A stretch of DNA of 32,752 nucleotides from Bdellovibrionales bacterium (lineage in GTDB: Bacteria > Bdellovibrionota > Bacteriovoracia > Bacteriovoracales > Bacteriovoracaceae): positions 1 to 32,752 of the forward strand of contig JABGUH010000026.1 in assembly GCA_018646675.1 (NCBI GenBank), written 5' to 3'. The stretch's first letter is position 1. Each line of letters starts with the position of its first letter. Positions 25,543 to 32,752 of this stretch are shown one piece after another. The notes beneath the pieces are model-generated. The model was given only the letters and a program-made list of their open reading frames with translations. It searched no databases and was not told the DNA's origin. The position numbers and the translations under genes are program-made.

Positions 25543-26925
25543 CTAAACGTTACCGCTAACCATTGGCTGCCCCATAAAGGTCAAGGCATTAATGTTGCGA
25601 AGTTGATAGTTTAACGACCAAATTGAGATAAAAAAAGTTAGAGCACTACTAGCTAGAAATCCCATCCCATGATAGTAAAACGGATAATCTATCAACCACC
25701 AAGAGAAAAAAAGATTGCTTCCAAAGAAGGTTAGATAGTTAATCAGTACGCTTTTTTGACACTGAAAATAGAGCAAAATAATATTGCACAATAGAAATAG
25801 CGCCTGCAAATATGCCCCCAACACCCCGTAGCGAAAAATTGGAACCATCATCACAGGTAGGTGAAAAAGGTCGATCAACTCCGGAGTAAAAAAGATAGTA
25901 ATCACGGTAACAAATGTCTGCAACTTAAAAAGTGGCATTACAGATTTTCTTAACGCATCAACCATATCAGCCGAAGCTTGATCAATTACCGCCAATGTCG
26001 CTTTATATTCAATCACACTAAAGTAGTTACGATATGCCTGATAGAAGCTGGTCTCAATCCGAACAAGAAAAAAAGAGAGTGAAGGAACAATCGTCAAATA
26101 GGCTAAAAACATCGAAGTATCATAATAGAGATTGGTATAAAATGGGCCTTCGATATGAATCCCGAGTGAGCTGAACCAGTAGATAAATTTGTCTATCCAG
26201 ATGGCACAGTAGTAACTTATACCAATTACGATTAGGCGCCGGTAACGCATAAAATAATCTACAATTTCCAGGCTGAATTGATCGCGAGTTTGAAATTCTA
26301 AAATCACCCGAATACTCAAATAGATACTTAAAATGCCCTGCCCTAGGGCCAAACCTGCAATATTTCCCACTAACTGATAATGCTGTCCTCCCCAGATACT
26401 TAATAGAGCGCTGGCAAAACCACCAACCAGAAAACCGACAACAATCTGAGTATATCTTTTAGCGGCACCCAAAAAGACCATCGCCACCCACACCGTAAAG
26501 ATAGAGGTATAAAGAGCAGTTGTACTAACCTTAAAGAACAGAGAGCGTGGAAGATCGATATAAAATAGATAGCTACCAGCTCCCCCCAATAGAATAATGA
26601 CAAAAAGAATTGTGAAATAGAGAGGACGTAGAGTGGAGATATCCTCAAGATATAATTTGTCTGCTAAGTAACGGGTAATCGGCATCTCGATCGCTCCAAA
26701 GAAGATCAATGCAATCGCAAAAGAGTAACTAATAATAGCCTTCAGCAGTAGTCTATTATGTTCATCCAAATTACCTTGAGCATAGAGAGAGATAAAAGCG
26801 ATAGAAACAATGGTAATTAACCATGGGCCACTAGAGATAACCACTGAGTAGATACACCCCTTGGCAGTACTTAAAAGATCCCCTTTGCCAAATAATTTTT
26901 CTAGCCTAAAACCGATTCCTGCCAT
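25543..26925 (-). CDS. pelG: PelG-like exopolysaccharide inner-membrane transporter
   Basis: 460 aa, close to the usual PelG length. About twelve hydrophobic segments span the whole protein, and the N-terminus MAGIGFRLEKLFGKGDL is a PelG hallmark. PelG is a MOP-superfamily flippase-like protein that works with PelF, PelD and PelE at the inner membrane to make and move the Pel polymer. The ATG lies two bases after the pelF stop, so the two are coupled. Confidence 0.93.
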   Translation of the reverse strand: MAGIGFRLEKLFGKGDLLSTAKGCIYSVVISSGPWLITIVSIAFISLYAQGNLDEHNRLLLKAIISYSFAIALIFFGAIEMPITRYLADKLYLEDISTLRPLYFTILFVIILLGGAGSYLFYIDLPRSLFFKVSTTALYTSIFTVWVAMVFLGAAKRYTQIVVGFLVGGFASALLSIWGGQHYQLVGNIAGLALGQGILSIYLSIRVILEFQTRDQFSLEIVDYFMRYRRLIVIGISYYCAIWIDKFIYWFSSLGIHIEGPFYTNLYYDTSMFLAYLTIVPSLSFFLVRIETSFYQAYRNYFSVIEYKATLAVIDQASADMVDALRKSVMPLFKLQTFVTVITIFFTPELIDLFHLPVMMVPIFRYGVLGAYLQALFLLCNIILLYFQCQKSVLINYLTFFGSNLFFSWWLIDYPFYYHGMGFLASSALTFFISIWSLNYQLRNINALTFMGQPMVSGNV

Positions 26926-26927
26926 AA

Positions 26928-28412
26928 TTAGATACCCAACTCTAGATCTTGATAGAGCTCTAAGTAGTTATCAATATTGGTGTTTTCTTGATAGAAGCGT
27001 TGTACTCGCTTCCGTCCCACCTCTCCACACTGTCGACGGAGTTCAGAATTATTGATCAGTTTTATCATTGCAGCGGCCAAGAGATCTGGTTTTCCAAATG
27101 GAACTACCTCTCCTGCTGCTCCTAATGCTCGATCTTCAGCATTATTTCCATAGATCAACTCATGACAGGAGCCAACATTAGTGGCGACACATGGTATTGC
27201 CAAGCAAAATCCCTCCAGAATTACCATTGGCTGGCCTTCACTGATAGAGGAGAGAACCATCAGATCAATATCCGGATAGTACTCATTAAGGTTGACCTTG
27301 CCGGGAAATGAGATACATGATGATAACTCCAGAATACTAACAAGACTCTGACAATCATTAAAATACTCTTCATCCTCATCTGTTGGCCCACAAATCAGTA
27401 CCCTAAAATTTGAAGCCGAATTAAATACAATGCTAATCGCCTTGATAAAGGATTTAATATCCTTAATTGGAACCACTCGTCCCACCAGTGCGACAATCAC
27501 CTCCCCCTCTTTTCGCTCCAACTTATTTACACTCTTTAAGGCTGAAAGTCGGGGAAAATCAACTCCATTGGGGATTAGGCGAATCTTATTACGCTTTGCT
27601 CCTAAGCTAATCTGCTTATCACGATTCCCACCATAGAGAGTTGTAATGATATCTGCTTGATGATAACAGTACTGTCCCATAAAGTTGAACAGCTTCATCC
27701 ACCACTGCTTAAAAAATGAACTATTCTTTTTTGCTTCAATCGCTATATCGGTATTATAGATCCAATCTGCTAGGCTGATATCGATCTGTCGTTCATGAGT
27801 ATAGATCCCATGTTCAGTCAACGCCATTGGGGCCCCGTACTTTACTTTGGCAACTGATGCCAGCATCCCGGCATAGCCAGTACTTAAAGCGTGATAGATA
27901 TCTGCTCGCGGAATTTTTGTCGAGAGCACCTTAAAAAGTGGGTAGTGAGCAAAGCGCCAGGTATAGAAATAGTCGATGAAAGAGTAGTCCCGTTTTTGGC
28001 GACGATAGATAGTATCAAGTAGATCCCACACCTCCTGACTGGAGAATAGCTCAAATGGATCACAGAGGCGGCTCTCAGGAAAGAATAGCGCCCGCCAGAT
28101 CTCCTCTAAACCTTGAAACTCCACTTTATTTACCGCCAAATGAAACTGTTCAATCAAACTCCAATCGAAGTCAATCCCTAACCGAGTGGTCTGAGCATCA
28201 ACCTTAAGATCAAACAGGGTGATAATCTTGATTAATTGCACATTGGAGGGAATGGGATATTTGTACTCCTCTTGCCCATGGGGATCTGCCCCCAAATAGA
28301 GGATAAAGTAGTTAATCTGAGGCGTCGCCCTGATCAACTGATAAACACAAGAAGATACTCCTCCGGAAACGAAGGGATAGGTTCCCTCTAAAACAAGACA
28401 GACATCTGACAT
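26928..28412 (-). CDS. pelF: PelF-like GT4 family glycosyltransferase
   Basis: 494 aa, GT-B fold, similar in length to PelF of Pseudomonas. The N-terminus CLVLEGTYPFVSGGVSSCVY is typical of PelF. The middle has HALSTGYAG and LTEHGIYTHER. The C-terminal domain has LIPNGVD, VALVGRV and the EX7E motif as EGQPMVILE with Glu392 and Glu400. It is a cytosolic polymerase thought to use UDP-GalNAc or UDP-GlcNAc. The ATG is 32 bases after the stop of the HEAT-repeat gene with a modest AGG site. The assignment is firm because pelG follows directly. Confidence 0.93.
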   Translation of the reverse strand: MSDVCLVLEGTYPFVSGGVSSCVYQLIRATPQINYFILYLGADPHGQEEYKYPIPSNVQLIKIITLFDLKVDAQTTRLGIDFDWSLIEQFHLAVNKVEFQGLEEIWRALFFPESRLCDPFELFSSQEVWDLLDTIYRRQKRDYSFIDYFYTWRFAHYPLFKVLSTKIPRADIYHALSTGYAGMLASVAKVKYGAPMALTEHGIYTHERQIDISLADWIYNTDIAIEAKKNSSFFKQWWMKLFNFMGQYCYHQADIITTLYGGNRDKQISLGAKRNKIRLIPNGVDFPRLSALKSVNKLERKEGEVIVALVGRVVPIKDIKSFIKAISIVFNSASNFRVLICGPTDEDEEYFNDCQSLVSILELSSCISFPGKVNLNEYYPDIDLMVLSSISEGQPMVILEGFCLAIPCVATNVGSCHELIYGNNAEDRALGAAGEVVPFGKPDLLAAAMIKLINNSELRRQCGEVGRKRVQRFYQENTNIDNYLELYQDLELGI

Positions 28413-28444
28413 CTAACAAACCTGCAACGGGTTTTGCTATCCTT

Positions 28445-30367
28445 TTAGGCAACACGACCGATAATTCCCTTGATTGATTTATCAAGATAGTTCGATCCAT
28501 CATCCAATAGCATCTCACTTAATAGTAACGAAAGGGAGTTGCTATTTCCAGATTTTTCCAAGATCAAAGTTACTTGCAGACGCTCCGGGGCATCTGCTTC
28601 TGCTTGTTGATATAATTTTAACAGGTACTCCTGCTGCTCTTTTGAGAGTTCGATTGATTCCACTGCCAACAGCGTCAATATCTTGCTGCGAACCACCTGA
28701 TCCTCCTCTTGAAATAGCACTTCAAACAATATCTCCACTATCCGTGTCAAAAACCCGGCCGTCAGTTGTTGATAACGCATCATGTCCTGAGGTTCAGTGT
28801 ATTGAATCAACCAACCAATACTTTGATGATTTACGACCTCTGGATCCAATCCTCCCAATAACTGTTGATCTACCATTAAATCATGACAGTGAATTAAATA
28901 GTGGGGATGTCGGCCAAGCAGTCGGTTAAATGCTCTAACCACTGCCGGTCGTCGTAGGATTTCCTGTTTTAATAGTGAACCAAAAAAGTAAGAATCAAGG
29001 CTGATACTATCTAGTTTAAGTACTACCTGCAGTGCAATTTTTAGACAGAGGGGATCTTTAGAGATGAGCTGTTCCTTAACAAACTGCTCCAACTCTGGAC
29101 TTAAATCTAAATCGTCTAATTTAAAAATTCCCTTTAAAATTGAAGCCTCCATCCCATTCGATGAATGCACAATTTGTAGTAGCAGGGAGTTTAAATCACA
29201 ATCGGGATATTCAATTGCTAGTTCCAAGGCGGCAACACCTACTGGCCCCGAATACTCCACTAGATCCAGCAGAACAGGTGGCATCTTATCCGCATGACTA
29301 AGTAGTCGGTGAAGAGCAGCAAGGGTGCTAATCAGAACGTTTGACTGCTCATCTGGATCTATCATGTCATATAAAAAGTTGTAACAATCAGGATGATCAG
29401 TCATGCCCAGCACCCGGATCATCTCTATCTGCACTAAAACAGAACTGGCAGCAAATCGCCTCTTGATCTGGTCAATCTTTTTCTTCTCGGAAATATCTTG
29501 CAGTGCCCAGGTAATATTGGGAGTAATCTGTGGATCATCCTCATACTTTGCCAACAGATCTAATAGAGCAATAATCGCCATCAGAGTTCCAATATCCGCT
29601 AGCTTGCTCATCACTCGACGTTTCACCGCTGGAGCAGCATCTCCCATACCGACACGCTTTAGATCTCCAACTGCCCGGTTGGGATTTAGGGTGGGTAGCA
29701 CTTCTACCACTGCTAGCACGATTGGAATATCTTGTAACTCTAGTTTAGCTCGAATAGCAGAGTAATTGCCGCGTCCACCAATCATCCCTAGCCCATATAT
29801 TGCCTCTCGCACAACCTGTAGGTCACTATTATGCAGTACCTTGGAAAGATGACGAGCGGAGCGATAGCTTTTGATCATTTTCAATGCACGTACAGTCTGA
29901 AGCACTAATTCTGATTGATCGGATGAGAGGTTCTCGTGTAACTGATTAACCAGAATGGCCATCCGCTCTTCACCAATTTTATTGGTCAGATATCCTCGCT
30001 CCATTCCCTGTAACTCTGGCCACACCTCTTTGATAACACCATACTTATATTTTAATAATAGCTCAGGGGAGGAGAAGAGATAGTCCAATCCCACAGAAGC
30101 ACGTTGCACTACCTTTGAGTTGGAATGAACAGTTAGAAAAGAGAGATATTTGATGGCCACAGGCAACTGCTCAATATCGCCTCGAACAACAATACTAGAA
30201 AGTAGATAAGCTAGATCAAAATATAGATCCAAACCAAACTCGACTCCACGTATTTGTTTGAAAAACAGCTCAATATCCTCTTTACTGGTCAATGACATTA
30301 GCTGTTTTCTAGCAGCAATTCTAGCCTCAACATCGTCTGAGAGCAGCCCCTTAATTAAAGACTCCAT
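28445..30367 (-). CDS. HEAT-repeat protein inside the pel operon
   Basis: 640 aa, soluble, with no signal peptide or membrane segment. Helical pairs recur about every 30-40 residues through most of the length, with HEAT-like phrases such as VVREAIYGLGMIGG, PITPNITWALQDIS-like segments and VQIEMIRVLGMTDHPD. Expected to form a curved scaffold binding protein partners in the cytosol. It sits between the pelE-like gene and pelF, a place without an equivalent in the Pseudomonas pelABCDEFG order. The frame opens at a GTG (30385), but the ATG at 30367 is better: AGGAGG lies nine bases before it and the upstream stop ends one base earlier. The function is unknown; a structural or regulatory link between PelE/PelD and PelF is inference. 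Confidence 0.75.
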   Translation of the reverse strand: MESLIKGLLSDDVEARIAARKQLMSLTSKEDIELFFKQIRGVEFGLDLYFDLAYLLSSIVVRGDIEQLPVAIKYLSFLTVHSNSKVVQRASVGLDYLFSSPELLLKYKYGVIKEVWPELQGMERGYLTNKIGEERMAILVNQLHENLSSDQSELVLQTVRALKMIKSYRSARHLSKVLHNSDLQVVREAIYGLGMIGGRGNYSAIRAKLELQDIPIVLAVVEVLPTLNPNRAVGDLKRVGMGDAAPAVKRRVMSKLADIGTLMAIIALLDLLAKYEDDPQITPNITWALQDISEKKKIDQIKRRFAASSVLVQIEMIRVLGMTDHPDCYNFLYDMIDPDEQSNVLISTLAALHRLLSHADKMPPVLLDLVEYSGPVGVAALELAIEYPDCDLNSLLLQIVHSSNGMEASILKGIFKLDDLDLSPELEQFVKEQLISKDPLCLKIALQVVLKLDSISLDSYFFGSLLKQEILRRPAVVRAFNRLLGRHPHYLIHCHDLMVDQQLLGGLDPEVVNHQSIGWLIQYTEPQDMMRYQQLTAGFLTRIVEILFEVLFQEEDQVVRSKILTLLAVESIELSKEQQEYLLKLYQQAEADAPERLQVTLILEKSGNSNSLSLLLSEMLLDDGSNYLDKSIKGIIGRVA

Positions 30368-30368
30368 A

Positions 30369-31430
30369 TTAGGCTGCCTCCTCACTCTCTTTTGAGGATG
30401 ACCACCAGCTGCTAATCTGCCTAACTTTTTCGACAGAGGTCTTAATCTGAGTAATCTGGTCTGTTATCTCTCTTAATTGGTTAAATCTCTTCAGGTGGAA
30501 ATAGGCTTCTGCTTGATAGAAAAGTAAGCGAGCTAAAAAATCCTGATCATCCATCTTTAACCGTTTAGCAGTATCGATCAAGATAAGTGTCTCCTGATAA
30601 CACTCTCGACGATTATTGATCGAGATAATTTGTAGATAGCACTCTTTCTGAGAGGGGCGCAGTTTTAAAGAGTAGTAGTAATCCTCTAAAGCACGACCTA
30701 GAAAGAGGCCCGCAGTCTCTCGATCTAATAATCCCAGATAGAAGATTTTAAGATAGACCTCGGCTCTTCTATTATATAGTTGATACTCTGCCGGATTATG
30801 TTGAATCTGCTCACTCACCTCCTCGACACTACTCATCATTCTCTCCTCTATCTTTCCTAAAGCATTATTAGCAAAGTAGCGAATATGATAATCAGAGTCA
30901 TTAAGTGCCTTAACCAGCAATTGAATACTTGTTTCACTATCCATTCGAGATAATTTTTCGATGACATTTAACTTAAGATCCAGATCATTTGACTGTAAAA
31001 TATCAATAAAAGGTTCAATTTGTATCTGATCCATCAACTGATGGTTTAACTGATTATCCTTACAAACGGTCTCTCTTTCATTGATATACCTCTTAGAAGA
31101 GCTATCTTCTGAAAAACCGTCAGACATACTAAGATCTTTTCTGGAGATGAACTTGATTAGCGGGTATAGGACCATAAAGATCGACAAAAAAACTACTCCA
31201 AAAACTGGCAGGATCAACTCAAATAAGAGTAACGCAAGAATCTCATAACGATATGCTCTATCAAGATAGTAGTAGAGTAGAAGATAGAAAGGGAGTATAA
31301 CGGTTGGAGACCAAAACAATAGATAACTATCAAACTCTATCGCTTGATTTGCTAATGGCCACAATAGATAGACTTTTGCTAGATAAAGGATCAAAAGACC
31401 AACCCACAGCAACTTTTTTTGCACCATCAT
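30369..31430 (-). CDS. pelE: PelE-like membrane protein with HEAT and TPR-like repeats
   Basis: 353 aa. Three hydrophobic segments lie in the first about 95 residues. A HEAT-like unit follows at about 135-195 (VKALNDSDYHIRYFANNALG), then TPR-like helices to the end (about 205-335). PelE of Pseudomonas is an inner-membrane protein with a cytosolic TPR region that holds PelD and PelF together. Position after pelD and the membrane-plus-repeats layout support the call; sequence identity alone would be weak. The start ATG shares its A with the pelD stop (TGATG); a TTG one codon earlier is also possible. The HEAT unit echoes the next gene in the operon. Confidence 0.7.
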   Translation of the reverse strand: MMVQKKLLWVGLLILYLAKVYLLWPLANQAIEFDSYLLFWSPTVILPFYLLLYYYLDRAYRYEILALLLFELILPVFGVVFLSIFMVLYPLIKFISRKDLSMSDGFSEDSSSKRYINERETVCKDNQLNHQLMDQIQIEPFIDILQSNDLDLKLNVIEKLSRMDSETSIQLLVKALNDSDYHIRYFANNALGKIEERMMSSVEEVSEQIQHNPAEYQLYNRRAEVYLKIFYLGLLDRETAGLFLGRALEDYYYSLKLRPSQKECYLQIISINNRRECYQETLILIDTAKRLKMDDQDFLARLLFYQAEAYFHLKRFNQLREITDQITQIKTSVEKVRQISSWWSSSKESEEAA

Positions 31431-32656
31431 CAACTCACTTTCTCAACCAAGGGCTCTTCGTTATCGTGATGCTTGAGATAATCTTCTAATTGTAACGTAA
31501 CCGTGGCTGACTGCTGCTCACCGGCAACCCCTAGACGCTTCAATATCATATTTGTCCGCCGAAGAACCATCTCTGCCTGCTGTTCATTCACCGCAGGAAG
31601 AATACAGTGCCAACAATCATCTATTTCACTTTGAGCAAGAGAGTCAAATGGACGCATTACTCTCTTAAAAACAAGAGATACAACCTTTTTTACTATTCGC
31701 CGACGCTTGGCCGTCTCTTTTAATGTAAAATTAAAATGAATTTTTAACAAAAAAAGTTTCTCTCTATGCAAATTGGCTCGTGCCACCTCTTGCTCAATAA
31801 TATTTTGATAGTATGAACGGTTGATCACCATCGATCGTGAGTCATAAAATCTCTCTTGACGTAGTTGATTAATCTCATCTACACGAGCAACAGCACTACT
31901 AATCCATCTAATCATTAATTTAAAAAATTTAATATTTGATGAGTTAAAACTAGTGAAGCCCATCTGATTGATTACAACCATCCCCACTAATTCACCGCTC
32001 TTATTCACGAGAGGACCAGTCAGCAGAGCACCATGAATGCTACTATGATTATAGCTAGAGGCGAATTCACCAGTGTTTACACTCGCTACCTTCAAATTCT
32101 TACTACTCTCTTGCATAATAAGATCACTAGAATTATCAGGATCTAGCACTGTTGCAAAATAGGTATCACCGCCACTGATTTGCACCTCACGCTGTAGTTT
32201 CAACAGTCCATCCTGAAGATAGTAGATCGCACCAGATGAAACTTTAAGGTTAACTTCCAGAATCTCCACTAAACAGTCCATAACGCCCGAAAAATTATAT
32301 TCGTTTAAATTACCAGATAGGTGGTAAAGCGTGCCCAATGTCTCTAGCTGTCCCGTTATGCGGTTTTTAATTTCACGATTCTCTCGCTCTAGAATTTTTC
32401 TATGTTGCTGAACACTCTCAACGACCTTCTCACGCTTCGCCAGTTCATGACGAAGTTCACTAACCCTCAATAGTGCTCGGCTCCTCATCTCCCCAACAAT
32501 CAGATAGGTGATCACCGTTGCAACGGGTAACAACATATACTCTACCAAAAAGATACTCTCTACAGCTTGATGATCTAACTGATAGGTTAGTAATGCCAAC
32601 AGAAGAGTTACTGACCAGCTAACACTTTTAGTACCACTTACAATGCAATATCTCAT
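31430..32656 (-). CDS. pelD: PelD-like c-di-GMP receptor (GAF plus degenerate GGDEF)
   Basis: 408 aa from the chosen ATG. Two membrane segments (about 14-27 and 35-54) are followed by a coiled coil (about 60-105), a GAF domain (about 110-265) and a degenerate GGDEF domain (about 280-390). RPFD at 335-338 is an RxxD inhibitory site placed, as in canonical diguanylate cyclases, five residues before the GGDEF position, which reads EIDDC. The protein should therefore bind c-di-GMP but not make it, which is the known PelD mechanism. Pseudomonas PelD has four membrane helices, so the N-terminus looks short. The ATG at 32656 overlaps the transposase stop (ATGA); the frame opens at 32698, but those codons lie inside the transposase. 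Confidence 0.88.
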   Translation of the reverse strand: MRYCIVSGTKSVSWSVTLLLALLTYQLDHQAVESIFLVEYMLLPVATVITYLIVGEMRSRALLRVSELRHELAKREKVVESVQQHRKILERENREIKNRITGQLETLGTLYHLSGNLNEYNFSGVMDCLVEILEVNLKVSSGAIYYLQDGLLKLQREVQISGGDTYFATVLDPDNSSDLIMQESSKNLKVASVNTGEFASSYNHSSIHGALLTGPLVNKSGELVGMVVINQMGFTSFNSSNIKFFKLMIRWISSAVARVDEINQLRQERFYDSRSMVINRSYYQNIIEQEVARANLHREKLFLLKIHFNFTLKETAKRRRIVKKVVSLVFKRVMRPFDSLAQSEIDDCWHCILPAVNEQQAEMVLRRTNMILKRLGVAGEQQSATVTLQLEDYLKHHDNEEPLVEKVS

Positions 32657-32752
32657 ATAGCAAGTTTCTCCCAATCTGGTGCCGTTGTCTCTGGGCATGG
32701 AGGTCTATCTCCAAGACTCATATGAGGTCTAATTGAGTTATATTGCCTTACC
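32653..32752 (-). mobile_element. 3' end of a DDE (IS3-like) transposase gene, cut by the window edge
   Basis: The last 33 codons before a TGA at 32653 read YNSIRPHMSLGDRPP, the typical C-terminal rve_3 stretch of IS3-type orfB transposases (YNxxRPHxSLGxxxP). The rest lies beyond the right edge, so I cannot say whether the element is whole. The stop overlaps the pelD start by four bases. Confidence 0.75.

Noticed and set aside
28474..29765. Several plus-strand frames antisense to the HEAT-repeat gene
   Set aside because: They mirror the codon pattern of the real gene and have low-complexity Ser/Thr-rich translations.
1..32752. CRISPR arrays, tRNA or rRNA genes
   Set aside because: I saw no regularly spaced repeats and no tRNA- or rRNA-like stretches on either strand.

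Overview
The window reads as chromosomal DNA of a Gram-negative, probably anaerobic or facultatively anaerobic bacterium. The Gram-negative call rests on Pel-type export genes, including a TPR protein ending in a probable outer-membrane barrel and a likely lipoprotein. The anaerobic call rests on a nearly complete ATP-dependent benzoyl-CoA degradation set. The base composition leans A+T and genes are densely packed. I cannot fix the taxon from sequence alone.

Region 1 (1-5078): a partial OleC-like AMP-forming ligase runs off the left edge. Divergent from it, a PEP-synthase-like phosphotransferase and a GNAT-like acyltransferase are translationally close. The substrates are unknown.

Region 2 (5169-17317): central anaerobic aromatic catabolism. 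A thiolase (+) is followed by a minus-strand run (had, oah, dch, acyl-CoA ligase, SDR), a divergent glutaryl-CoA dehydrogenase (+), and a minus-strand operon for the four subunits of a class I benzoyl-CoA reductase (C, B, A, D order; the short A subunit fits the Azoarcus Bzd type). Together these can carry benzoyl-CoA through dienoyl-CoA, 6-hydroxy- and 6-oxo-cyclohexenoyl-CoA, 3-hydroxypimelyl-CoA, 3-oxopimelyl-CoA and glutaryl-CoA to crotonyl-CoA. No ferredoxin gene or dedicated regulator is visible here. An operator-like double inverted repeat lies between had and gcdH.

Region 3 (17318-18658): a mixed intergenic stretch with an orphan minus-strand reading frame, then a membrane acyltransferase whose coding sequence extends upstream of any ATG, GTG or TTG.

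Region 4 (18701-32752): a rearranged Pel-type exopolysaccharide system. One minus-strand operon carries pelD, a pelE-like gene, a HEAT-repeat gene, pelF, pelG, a stand-alone PelA-like glycoside hydrolase and a PelB-like TPR/barrel gene. A second minus-strand unit carries the PelA-like deacetylase as its own gene plus an inner-membrane-anchored TPR protein. A PilZ protein sits between the two units on the plus strand. The functions of PelA and PelB thus appear split over two genes each, no PelC is seen, and two c-di-GMP receptors (PelD I-site RxxD; PilZ RxxxR and DxSxxG) are encoded. The 3' end of a transposase overlaps the pelD start codon at the right edge, and pelD appears to lack part of its usual N-terminal membrane region.
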